A stretch of 64,000 bases of DNA from Bacteroidales bacterium UBA4295. GTDB taxonomy: Bacteria; Bacteroidota; Bacteroidia; Bacteroidales; Paludibacteraceae. Position 1 is the first letter of the stretch, and each line of letters opens with the position of its first letter. The DNA lies in contig DGVB01000012.1 of assembly GCA_002395805.1 (NCBI GenBank), positions 71,127-135,126 on the forward strand, given 5' to 3'. Positions 8,894 through 17,900 of the stretch are shown piece after piece. The notes below the pieces were generated by a model. The model searched no databases. It saw nothing but the letters and a program-made list of their open reading frames with translations, and had not been told where the DNA came from. The position numbers were made by a program, and so were the translations under genes.

Positions 8894-8901
8894 TATCTTT
8901 G
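8894..8901 (+). promoter_or_regulatory. promoter (-7 box TATCTTTG) of the polyprenyl synthase gene
   Basis: TATCTTTGCGGC, 18 bases upstream of ATG 8919, with a T-run in front. This shows that the longer reading from 8814 is not used. Confidence 0.75.
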
Positions 8902-8918
8902 CGGCGTTTTTGTCAATT

Positions 8919-9929
8919 ATGAGCAGTTTGGCAGACATACGACAGCCGATAGAGGCTCATTGGAAGCACTATGAGAAAGTGCTGCATGAGTCTCTGCGGG
9001 CGGATGACAAGATTCAGCAGAAGGTGCTGGATTATATTGCTGCGCGCAGCGGCAAGCAGCTTCGTCCGCTTTTGGTTTTGCTATGTGCGCAGATATGCAA
9101 TCCTGTGACAGACAAGACGCTCCGCTCAGCCGTAGCATTAGAAATGCTACATAATGCAAGTCTGGTACATGACGACGTAGTAGATAATTCCGACACCCGC
9201 CGCGGTCAACCGGCTGTCCATACCCAGTGGAGCAACAAAGTAGCGATCCTCACGGGTGATTATATGTTAGCCAAAGTAATCGGTCTGGTAGCCGAAGTGC
9301 GGAATATCCGAATTTTAGAGATTGTATCCCAATTGGGTCGCAGTCTCTCCAGCGGCGAGATGCTACAGCTGCATGTAGGTCAATCGATGTGGATAGACGA
9401 AGAGCGGTATCTGAAAGTAATTGACCAAAAGACCGCGCATCTTTTCCAGGCCTGCGCGGAAGCCGGAGCAGAGAGCGCAGGATGCACGCCGAAACAACGT
9501 AAAGCACTACGCGATTACGGTAGATTATTGGGGCTTTGCTTTCAAATCAAAGATGATATCTTTGACTACAGCGATCTGGAGGAAATAGGCAAGCCGACGA
9601 TGAGCGACTTACGGGACGGCAAAGTGACGCTTCCGTTAATCGAAGCGCTACGCCGTGCTCCGAAAGAAGAGGCAGAGCATATCAAACAATTAGGAGAACG
9701 CCTGATTGAAGGACAAGAGGGAAATACACCTCGCACAAAGGAAGAGCAAGCAAGGATATTAGAGGAGATCAAGGCGTTTGTGTTGCGGTTCAAAGGCGAC
9801 GAATATGCCGTGCAGAAGATGTTAGAGTATAAAAAACAAGCCACAGAAGCCCTATCGGTTTTCCGTGACAGTCCTGAGAAGAAGAGTTTGCTGGCACTAC
9901 TCGACTACGCCATCAATCGCGTTCAGTAA
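8919..9929 (+). CDS. ispB: all-trans polyprenyl diphosphate synthase
   Basis: 336 residues from ATG 8919; an upstream in-frame ATG at 8814 lies before the promoter and inside the divergent gene. Both aspartate-rich motifs are present: DDVVD at 85-89 in LVHDDVVDNSDTRRG, and DDIFD at 212-216 in QIKDDIFDY. KQLRP at 46-50 is the IPP-binding region. Small residues before the first motif suggest a long-chain product, as for the menaquinone side chain. It acts at the inner face of the membrane. Chain length cannot be fixed from sequence alone. Confidence 0.93.
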   Translation: MSSLADIRQPIEAHWKHYEKVLHESLRADDKIQQKVLDYIAARSGKQLRPLLVLLCAQICNPVTDKTLRSAVALEMLHNASLVHDDVVDNSDTRRGQPAVHTQWSNKVAILTGDYMLAKVIGLVAEVRNIRILEIVSQLGRSLSSGEMLQLHVGQSMWIDEERYLKVIDQKTAHLFQACAEAGAESAGCTPKQRKALRDYGRLLGLCFQIKDDIFDYSDLEEIGKPTMSDLRDGKVTLPLIEALRRAPKEEAEHIKQLGERLIEGQEGNTPRTKEEQARILEEIKAFVLRFKGDEYAVQKMLEYKKQATEALSVFRDSPEKKSLLALLDYAINRVQ

Positions 9930-9954
9930 AGACCGCTTCGCTAAAAGAGCAAAG
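9930..9954. repeat. single degenerate unit of the 16-20 bp repeat family
   Basis: Just after the ispB stop: gaccgcttcgcta followed by an imperfect copy. It matches the accgcttcgctgta units found in frame at 39381-39450 and 52518-52610. Confidence 0.4.
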
Positions 9955-9955
9955 A

Positions 9956-10573
9956 CTAAAATGCCTCTTCTTCGAAGAACGTTAAAACATTAGCTTTTAT
10001 TTTTTCGTCTGAAATTGTTTCTACAACTTCTTTCATAAACGCGTTAACGAGGAGTTGACGCGCTTTTTGTTTGTCTATGCCTCGTTGCTGCATGTAAAAA
10101 AGGGCTGATTCGTCGAGTTGCCCGGTAGAAGCGCCATGCGTAGCTTTGACATCATCGGCATAAATCTCCAGCTGCGGCTGTGTGCGCATTTCAGCACTCT
10201 CGGAAAGCAGAAGATTACGGTTCGTCTGATGTGCTTCGGTTTTCTGGGCGTCCTGCGCAATCTTCAGATCGCCGATGAATCGTCCGTGCGAATTATCATC
10301 CAAGACAAACTTAATCAATTGGTTCGATGTTCCGCCTCCCACAGCGTGCGTAACGTGCGTCTCGGCGGTCACATGCTCGTCACCATGCAAGTTCTCCAGC
10401 CCATAAATCTCTGTCCGGCAACCCTCTCCTAATTGCGTCACAGTAATAGAGAACGAGGCATTTATCACATGTATTTTCACATGCGAACCTGCTTCCTGAT
10501 CAATTTGAAGATTTACCTCCTCGTTGATGAAGACACGCTCAAATATTTCGCCTTTAGATATTCTCATATCCAT
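9956..10573 (-). CDS. sufD: short SufD-like Fe-S cluster assembly protein
   Basis: 205 residues from ATG 10573 (ATG 10567 is also possible), while SufB/SufD proteins usually have more than 400. Only the C-terminal beta-helix core and tail are present: [20 protein letters not shown], then [20 protein letters not shown] and a helical end. Thr replaces the SufB-type Cys before HGA, so it is of the SufD kind. It overlaps sufC by 20 bases, typical of a sufCD pair. With SufC it would form the ATP-driven scaffold for Fe-S clusters. No sufB or sufS is next to it. Whether the short form is complete or cut is open. Confidence 0.8.
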   Translation of the reverse strand: MDMRISKGEIFERVFINEEVNLQIDQEAGSHVKIHVINASFSITVTQLGEGCRTEIYGLENLHGDEHVTAETHVTHAVGGGTSNQLIKFVLDDNSHGRFIGDLKIAQDAQKTEAHQTNRNLLLSESAEMRTQPQLEIYADDVKATHGASTGQLDESALFYMQQRGIDKQKARQLLVNAFMKEVVETISDEKIKANVLTFFEEEAF

Positions 10574-11297
10574 GTTCTTCGAGTTCGAGAGCGAGAGATT
10601 TGTCGCCTGTTTTAACGATTTTTCCATCTGCGAGGACGTGTACAAAATCCGGCACGATGTAGTCCAGAAGCCGCTGGTAGTGGGTAATAACGATAGAAGC
10701 GTTTTGAGGCGTTTTGAGGCGGTTGACGCCTTCTGCCACTATACGCAGGGCATCGATATCCAAGCCGGAGTCTGTCTCATCGAGAATAGAGAGACAGGGT
10801 TCCAACATGGCCATCTGGAAGATCTCGTTCTTCTTTTTTTCTCCTCCGGAGAAGCCTTCGTTCACTGAACGGTTATTGAGTTTATCCGGCAGCTCCAGCA
10901 TCTTCTTTTTCTCGCGCATGAGTGCCAGAAACTCGCGTGCAGAAAGAGGTTCTTTGCCTTCATATTCCCGTTTTGCATTGAGGGCAGTACGCATAAAATT
11001 CGTCATGCTCACACCGGGGATCTCTACAGGATATTGAAAAGAAAGGAACACACCCGCACGCGCACGCACTTCAGGCTCCATTTCAAGCAGGTTTTGCCCT
11101 TTCAAATAAACCTCCCCGGCAGTAACCTCATAGGCAGGATTGCCGGTAAGGACCGCAGAGAGGGTTGATTTACCGGCACCGTTAGGTCCCATAATAGCGT
11201 GCACTTCGCCTTCGTTAATGACGAGGTTTACACCCTTTAATATCTCTTTGCCGCCGATAGAGGCATGGAGGTTTTTGATTTCTAATAATTTGCTCAT
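10554..11297 (-). CDS. sufC: Fe-S cluster assembly ATPase SufC
   Basis: 247 residues. Walker A is GPNGAGKST at 37-45, the ABC signature region is GFSGGEKKK and Walker B is [12 protein letters not shown], all typical of SufC (SGGEKKRNE and DETDSGLD are SufC hallmarks). It is the soluble ATPase of the SUF complex. The gene lies 126 bases after the glutaminyl cyclase gene and is followed by the short sufD with overlap. The spacer upstream has an 11-bp tandem repeat and no clear promoter, so transcription probably comes from upstream. Confidence 0.96.
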   Translation of the reverse strand: MSKLLEIKNLHASIGGKEILKGVNLVINEGEVHAIMGPNGAGKSTLSAVLTGNPAYEVTAGEVYLKGQNLLEMEPEVRARAGVFLSFQYPVEIPGVSMTNFMRTALNAKREYEGKEPLSAREFLALMREKKKMLELPDKLNNRSVNEGFSGGEKKKNEIFQMAMLEPCLSILDETDSGLDIDALRIVAEGVNRLKTPQNASIVITHYQRLLDYIVPDFVHVLADGKIVKTGDKSLALELEEHGYENI

Positions 11298-11332
11298 TTC
11301 TTAATAATAGTACATTTTTTGCCCGTTTTTGA

Positions 11333-11386
11333 ACCGGTTATAACCAGCATTTGACCAGCACTTAACCAGTACAAAACCAGCATAAA
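11333..11386. repeat. period-11 tandem array upstream of sufC
   Basis: Four units of 11 bp (accagcatttg, accagcactta, accagtacaaa, accagcataaa) after a partial fifth (accggttata). Confidence 0.8.
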
Positions 11387-11423
11387 ACCCCTATCACACC
11401 AAAATCTTAAAAATAGTAAACTT

Positions 11424-12407
11424 TTAGAGTTGGCTCATTACCACTTCGCCAACAGCCTGGAGTGTTGATTTAGAGATGTTGGACATGTCGTCGTTACGGG
11501 TATGCCACCAATTCGGAAAACCGGTTGCGTTACGGATGTCATAATGGATGATATCGACACAGGGGATGCCGGCGATATAATTGATGTAATAATGGTCGTC
11601 GGTTATAGGGTATGACTGTTGGGAAGCAAACATAGCTCCGTATCCCAGTTGCTCTGCGGATTTCCAGATTTTCTGCTGGTAGTTCTGCGCGTAATTGGTA
11701 GAATACATTTCCAGCGGGAAATAGGCATCCGGCGCGCCGACCATATCGAGGACTATTCCAAAGGAATAGACCGGTTTCTCTGAAAGACGCTCGTAATTAG
11801 TAGCCCAGAGTTGCGACCCGAGACACCATGTATCTTCGCGTTCCTCACCGGTATAGACACGCGGGGTACCCATATCTTCGCAATCGAAGAAAATGATATC
11901 GACCGGCTTTGTGAGGGTTGAATCCGCTAATTTAACACCTAACTGGCGGGCGACTTCGAGGAGCACGCCGACGCCGGAAGCGCCATCGTTAGCACCCGGG
12001 ACGTTGTAGAAGCGGTCGTTATAATCTTCCTCTTCGTCACACCAAGGACGGGTATCATAATGCGCGCCCAAGAGGATGCGGGGCCGGTTGGTCATTTCAG
12101 GGGTATAGAAATGACCGATGATATTATAAATCTGTTGGTTAGCGCCTCGGTAATCAGGCATAAATCCTTTCTGCAGTTCCACCTCTGCACCGCAAGCCCT
12201 GAGTTGCTCAATCAGCCAGACAGCACATTGCATATGAGCCGCGCCATTCGGCACACGCGGTCCGAAAGCCATTTGTCGCTCGATATACGCATATGCGCTA
12301 TCAGCCGCAAAAGCAGGACGGGAAACAACGGCCTGCTTTTTGCTGCAAGCCGTTAAAAGTACAAGGAACAAAAGTGCGATGTACGATGTATGAACGAAGG
12401 ATTTCAT
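11424..12407 (-). CDS. M28-family lipoprotein, probable glutaminyl-peptide cyclotransferase
   Basis: 327 residues. Lipoprotein signal with LLTAC lipobox (Cys21). Zinc ligands of the M28 fold: HYDTR, GANDGASG (Asp), DCEDMG (Glu) and DDHYYI (His). The single-zinc layout and the segment LDMVGAPDAYFPLE match the animal-like type II glutaminyl cyclases of Bacteroidetes such as Porphyromonas. These convert N-terminal Gln to pyroglutamate on exported proteins in the periplasm. An aminopeptidase cannot be fully excluded. The start codon follows the prs stop directly. Confidence 0.85.
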   Translation of the reverse strand: MKSFVHTSYIALLFLVLLTACSKKQAVVSRPAFAADSAYAYIERQMAFGPRVPNGAAHMQCAVWLIEQLRACGAEVELQKGFMPDYRGANQQIYNIIGHFYTPEMTNRPRILLGAHYDTRPWCDEEEDYNDRFYNVPGANDGASGVGVLLEVARQLGVKLADSTLTKPVDIIFFDCEDMGTPRVYTGEEREDTWCLGSQLWATNYERLSEKPVYSFGIVLDMVGAPDAYFPLEMYSTNYAQNYQQKIWKSAEQLGYGAMFASQQSYPITDDHYYINYIAGIPCVDIIHYDIRNATGFPNWWHTRNDDMSNISKSTLQAVGEVVMSQL

Positions 12408-13367
12408 TTATCGGATATTTGCTTCGCTGATAGATGTATGTGTTTGTATGGCTCGAATAGTACGTGCGATAGGTGAAGCAAGGCTCTCTATATGCAGTTT
12501 GGAGCAACGAGCCGGATCGACCGGAATAGAGTCGGTACAAACGATTTCCTCCAGCGCACTATTTTCAATTTTCTCGCAAGCATTACCGCTGAGCACGCCG
12601 TGCGTTACTACGGCACGAACCGATTTCGCACCGCCATCGCGCATTACTTCGGCGGCCTTGCATAGCGTACCAGCTGTGTCAGCAATATCATCAAAAATCA
12701 CAACATCTTTGCCGTAGATATCTCCCAGCACACGAATCTCCGATACTTTGTTGAAATCGGGGCGATTTTTATAACAAATCACCATCGGCACTTCGCGGTC
12801 TGTGAGTGTATGCAGTTTCTTGGCAAAATTAGAAGCACGTTTGGAACCTCCCACGTCAGGCGAAGCGACAATCAGTTTTTTGAGATTGAGCGATGCTACA
12901 TAAGGTGCAAGCACATTCGAGCCGTAGATATGATCTACCGGGATATCGAAGAATCCCTGAATCTGATCAGCGTGGAGGTCTACTGTGATGACACGATCCG
13001 CGCCGGCCGTTTGGAGCATGTTCGCTACGAGTTTGGCTCCGATGGATACACGCGGCTTATCCTTACGGTCCTGGCGTGCCCATCCGAAATAAGGGATGAC
13101 AGCGACCACCTTGTGCGCGCTGGCGCGTTTGGCAGCGTCTATCATCAACAGTAACTCCATCAGGTTGTCACTCGTAGGACAAGTAGGCTGCACCAGATAG
13201 ACGGTCTGCCCTCGTACAGACTCCTCAAAATAAGTACAGAACTCACCGTCTGAGAAACGGTCTACATGGATTTTGCCAAGTTGGCATCCTAACTCTTTGC
13301 AGATACCCTCGGCCAGACTAATACCTTTGGAACCTGCAAACACTTTGAATTCATTACATTCTTGCAT
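12408..13367 (-). CDS. prs: ribose-phosphate pyrophosphokinase
   Basis: 319 residues, usual length. The PRPP-binding loop is VIFDDIADTAGT, and the family blocks GQTVYLVQPTCPT, FGWARQDRK and DLHADQIQGFF are clear. It makes PRPP from ribose-5-phosphate and ATP for nucleotide, His, Trp and NAD synthesis. It is the third gene of the operon starting at 14748. A PRPP user of the ComF fold and the NAD gene nadB lie elsewhere in the window. Confidence 0.96.
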   Translation of the reverse strand: MQECNEFKVFAGSKGISLAEGICKELGCQLGKIHVDRFSDGEFCTYFEESVRGQTVYLVQPTCPTSDNLMELLLMIDAAKRASAHKVVAVIPYFGWARQDRKDKPRVSIGAKLVANMLQTAGADRVITVDLHADQIQGFFDIPVDHIYGSNVLAPYVASLNLKKLIVASPDVGGSKRASNFAKKLHTLTDREVPMVICYKNRPDFNKVSEIRVLGDIYGKDVVIFDDIADTAGTLCKAAEVMRDGGAKSVRAVVTHGVLSGNACEKIENSALEEIVCTDSIPVDPARCSKLHIESLASPIARTIRAIQTHTSISEANIR

Positions 13368-13387
13368 GACGTGTTAGCTATGGATTG

Positions 13388-13687
13388 TTATTTTTTCTTT
13401 TTGGATTGAGATGTTTCAGCCGGATTCATCAAAGCCTTAAAAGCAGGCGAGTCGCAAGTCAATTTACCCTCCGAAAGTCGGATAATATCTTCGCGCACCC
13501 GTATAATACCGGACTCTTGATCCTTATTCCACACCACATTGCGCTGACGCATACATTGCGCGATATACACCTCAAGGATATCACGCTCTTCGCCGGCCTC
13601 GAGGCCCGACGCATAAGCAATCATATCCTGTACAATGCGCCCGTAATTGCGCATCCGTATCGGAGCAGAGTTTCGATGTAGTTCCAT
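13388..13687 (-). CDS. DUF4290-like protein, short form
   Basis: 99 residues. The segment MRNYGRIVQDMIAYASGLEA resembles the start of DUF4290 (PEYGRNVQKMV...), a Bacteroidetes family that is usually about twice as long. The tail ends in a run of lysines. Its ATG shares one base with the stop of the EEP hydrolase gene (TAATG), so translation is coupled. Function unknown; probably cytosolic. Confidence 0.7.
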   Translation of the reverse strand: MELHRNSAPIRMRNYGRIVQDMIAYASGLEAGEERDILEVYIAQCMRQRNVVWNKDQESGIIRVREDIIRLSEGKLTCDSPAFKALMNPAETSQSKKKK

Positions 13688-14748
13688 TACTTATTACGAA
13701 TTAGATAAATCATTGTGGGATAGTGGTCACCGTAACCATTTTGCCATACGCCTCCTTTTGTGGTACGCAGGGGCGTTCCTTTGTCTTTTCCTTCCTGCAC
13801 TGTCAGGAAAGGTTTGTTGAAGATTTGTGCCTTCCAATAAGTCCATTTGCCGGACTCCAATTTCTCGTTCATCAGCGGTTCATTGATGATAATCTGGTCG
13901 AATAGGTTCCATGAGCCGTTATATGCGAGCGAACCGATACCGCGGTCCAGCATCTGCCACATGGTATTGAAAAAGCCCTGCTGTTCTACTTCCTCGCGAT
14001 GCTTGCGAGCCTTCAGCACATCTTTACAACTATGATTATACGGATCGTCATTGAGGTCTCCCATTATAATGATTTTGGCTTTCGGCTCCTTGAGATAGAT
14101 TGAATCGCAAATCGACTTGCACAACATGGCAGCAGTGTCACGTCCCGGCCGCGAAGAAAGTTCTCCTCCGTAACGGCTTGGCCAGTGATTTACGATCACA
14201 TGGATTTTCTCCGGTCTGCCTTCTCCCATCAGATAGCCCGACACGCACAGTTGCAAACGCGTTTTGATTTCACCGCCATCTGCATAATGTGCCTTCAGTT
14301 CATATCCGTTTACCTTGGACGGTTTAAACAGCAGCGTATCATAAAGGAAACCAACGTCCACACCGCGTCGATCCGGTCCCTCCAACAAGATTGGTTTTAA
14401 CCGGCGGCCATACTTACTATTAGCCTCCGCACAAAGATCTTCCAAACAACCAATATTCTCCACCTCGGCTACGCCTACGCATGTGACACCTCGAGGGTCA
14501 AAATCCGTGCCCAACTGCGAGACAGCATACGCCATATTCTTCACTTTGTTTTCGTACTTGAGCGAATTCCATTTCATACCGCCATCAGGAAGGTACTCAT
14601 AGTCATTTTTACCCTCATCATGGATTGTGTCGAATAAATTCTCGAGGTTATAAAACGCGATACAGCGAACGTATTGTCCCTCATCTGCCATAGCAGCACC
14701 GGAAACAACCATCAGCATCGCCATTACCCCAATCAATGTGTGTTTCAT
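13687..14748 (-). CDS. secreted endonuclease/exonuclease/phosphatase-family hydrolase
   Basis: 353 residues with a signal peptide (MKHTLIGVMAMLMVVSGAAMA). EEP-fold motifs are FYNLENLFD at the N-terminus, VAEVEN, NHWPSRYGG, MGDLNDDP with the catalytic Asp/Asn pair, and GDHYPTM near the end with the final His. Members cleave phosphodiesters of nucleic acids, lipids or sugars; the substrate is unknown. First gene of an operon reading DUF4290, prs, glutaminyl cyclase and probably sufCD, driven from 14784-14791. Confidence 0.9.
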   Translation of the reverse strand: MKHTLIGVMAMLMVVSGAAMADEGQYVRCIAFYNLENLFDTIHDEGKNDYEYLPDGGMKWNSLKYENKVKNMAYAVSQLGTDFDPRGVTCVGVAEVENIGCLEDLCAEANSKYGRRLKPILLEGPDRRGVDVGFLYDTLLFKPSKVNGYELKAHYADGGEIKTRLQLCVSGYLMGEGRPEKIHVIVNHWPSRYGGELSSRPGRDTAAMLCKSICDSIYLKEPKAKIIIMGDLNDDPYNHSCKDVLKARKHREEVEQQGFFNTMWQMLDRGIGSLAYNGSWNLFDQIIINEPLMNEKLESGKWTYWKAQIFNKPFLTVQEGKDKGTPLRTTKGGVWQNGYGDHYPTMIYLIRNK

Positions 14749-14783
14749 AGAATATGTATTTAAACTATTTTCAAAATCCGCTA

Positions 14784-14791
14784 CAAAGGTA
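14784..14791 (-). promoter_or_regulatory. promoter (-7 box TACCTTTG) of the EEP-prs operon
   Basis: An A-run then GTACTACCTTTGTAG, 36 bases upstream of ATG 14748; a TTTGCGTA -33-like element lies about 20 bases further upstream. Confidence 0.75.
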
Positions 14792-14905
14792 GTACTTTTT
14801 TTTTAATTACGCAAATATATTTTGCGCACAAATTTCAAATTATAAAGGATATATACATAGTATATATAGCAAAATCATGCTGCAAAGAATCTTTATGCTT
14901 TCGGT

Positions 14906-17900
14906 TTATAGGTGCAAAGCATTCCATTCATCAAGACTCTCCTTCGTTGTGCATAAAATACTGAACTGCGCATAGACGTCATCAGCCCAATCTGTTGTTT
15001 GATCCGGGTACGCATGCTTAAAATTGGTATAAGCTTTATCCACCCCGGCAAAAGCCAATTCTTTATATTCCTCCGGAGTACTTTTTTCTCTAAGTAATGT
15101 TAATTCCCTCTTCAGGTACTCAAAATTTTTCCAAGTTCCGGGGGATAGTCCGGCCATAACATTACAGATCCGCTGCACCTCGGAATATATTATCTTGGGC
15201 AGTAAGTCTTTATAATTCAAATTGGTTTTCCCCTCTACATAACAATCCCATGCATTGTGTCGAGTAGAGTCATCGTATGTATTAAACGGTCCCTTTACAA
15301 ACCACGGTCCAATTTCCTTTGTTATTTTCTCATTCGTCTTGCTGATTGATATGGTAAACCTATCATCAAAAGGCAAAGGTTTACCTTCAATCTCCAGCGT
15401 CATGAGCAATTTGTTAATTCGCTCTAATTTACTTTTGATCACGCCCCTGATGGCATTCTTGATTTCCTCTTCTGTTTGAGGGACAGGACTTTTACGTTTA
15501 ATTTCATCATCCAATTCCGGCAATATCTTCTCCTGATAGATTTTCGGGTCTTTGAGATTTTGGATAGTAGAAGCGTAATGGTCCGCCAGCTTGCAGATAG
15601 TGGACATATACATCGTGATAAACACCGGATGTTTCTTAACAAAATCATAGATGTCAGTCCGCATTCTTTCGATGGCGTCATTAGGCCTTTCGTATGCGGT
15701 AGTCCTTAGCACCTTAAACAATAGATCCAGTTGCTTATCCCCCTGCACAGGCAATGCATCACACGTATATAATCTTAAGTAGGCATATTTGATATAATCC
15801 CAGCGGGTATCAAACCCATATTCCTCTTTAGGAAGCACTTTATAGAGTACTTGCTTGTAAAAATCTTTTTTAGGGCTGATTAACTCATCAACAGGGAGTC
15901 TATAATCGTCACCGTTAATCATTGCGCGGAGAACATCCATATCTCTCTGCGGCAAGCCTTTTTCACAGGCATATTTAATCACATGAGTCAGATAATCCGA
16001 ATCTTCATAAATATCTTCTCCTTGAGCCGAATTGTAATATTGACAAATATTTCGCAACATTGCCACGCTATCAATCGTACCATTCTTGATTGCATTTAAT
16101 CTTCCGATTAATCGGCTTCTTTGGAGCACATTGGCATTAGGCAACTCCAACCCTTTAATTTTTTCCTCCAATTTTGTGTCTCTAAGGCTGGTAGCAATAC
16201 TGGTCAAGACACTATTGGCTCTTCCTGCATCGGTGGAAAATTTATTCCATTCGAGAGACTGGATAACATCTATCCATTTGATCGTCAGTTTGGAGTATTC
16301 CTTCTTTTCTCGCTCACTAATTCTTCTTCCAACTCCATTTTTGATATGTCCCAATAGAATATTAATGGTGTCTATTCGTTTGGAAACAATAGTTTCATAC
16401 TCCTCATAAATCTGATTAGCCAACTCATAAGATGGGGCGTTATAAATCAAAGCATTTACCAGTTTACGGTTACCGACGATGGTTTCTCCCCGTTCTTTTC
16501 GCAGTTTCTCCATCTCATCCGGAGACAAAATCAACTTTCTGGCTATTTCCAAATGTTCCTCCCTCTTTATCTTGTCAAAAAGCGGATATAGCCATAAGTT
16601 TAAAGCCTTTTCTATCTCTATTTCGTGCGAATCAATTTCTTTTAATGTATCGCGAAGCTGGGTGTAAAAAGCGGCAGCGTTGCCGAAGTCAGGTATTACC
16701 CCCATCACGCCGGTATCCCGTAATCCTACTAAATAGAAGATAGACTGTGCATTGAATGCGTATGTATATTTGGGATCGTTTAGATTTTGATACAACAACA
16801 CCGTCATATCCCTGCATTCACCGATATATCCCATCGGGTTGTACGCAAGCACAGCCTTAGCCACACACACTAATGCAGATCCATTCATAAAGACGAAAGA
16901 ACGTTCCGCACTATGCATATTGATATATCTTAACTCATTATCAATCTCTCTGCAACGAGACCGTATCTCATTGGAACTCAAAATTGCCAGCAGAGCCTCT
17001 AAATCACTTTTTGAGCGGAGACGCTCTGTCAATTTCCGACAATAATGGAACAGCGATTTGGAGGCATCACTCCATAGTTTCTGATAGGTTTTCCCACTAT
17101 CTTCCTCCAATTGATTTTCTTGATTCGTAGAGAATGCCTCTTTCACTCTTTCAAAAGTAGCATGGAAATTATCCGCTTGCAGGCAGAATCCCTGCTTAAT
17201 TCGCTCTGGGTTATAATCATCACTTATAGACTCGTAGGACGTGTTAAACCGTGGGCTTTGAGACAGCAATACAGTCACTCCGTCTACCGTTTCTCTGCCG
17301 AATTTTTCATTTGCCAAGGCAAATGCATAATTTTTGATTCTGTCCTTGTCTGCTGTAGTAATATCCTCTTCGGTAGCTATTCGCAGTAACTCACAAATAA
17401 TATCTTCATTTATCTCCACTCCCGCCTTCAGATAATTTGTCAAAATTTCATTCAGCCCGTTATAGGTACGGCAAGAACGGGAAATAAGAACCCCGATTGT
17501 ATCGCACAAATCTTCCATTTGATCTTGATATTCGGATTTAAGGTGCAGCGTTTCCCCTTCTCCGTCCAAAGTAAAGAATTGTGCGTCGAATTTTGCTCGT
17601 ACTATGTCCGCTACAATAACCCTGTTCTTGGCATTCGTAAATACCACAGCGTCTTTATAGAGCCCGGGAGAATTCGGGTCAATAGAGATAAGTAAATCTG
17701 CCTGTTTTTTCTCTATGTATAAATTGTCATTTCGGCGTATATAAGGCTCTATCAATGCCACTATTCCCTTCGCCTTCGCAGATGCATCTTTCAATTTTCT
17801 CTCATGATATTCATCCAATAATTTAAACAGACACTCTTTGATATATTCAAAACTATTTTCTCCTCTGATTACGCAAACCGCTTTAGACTCGGACATACGA

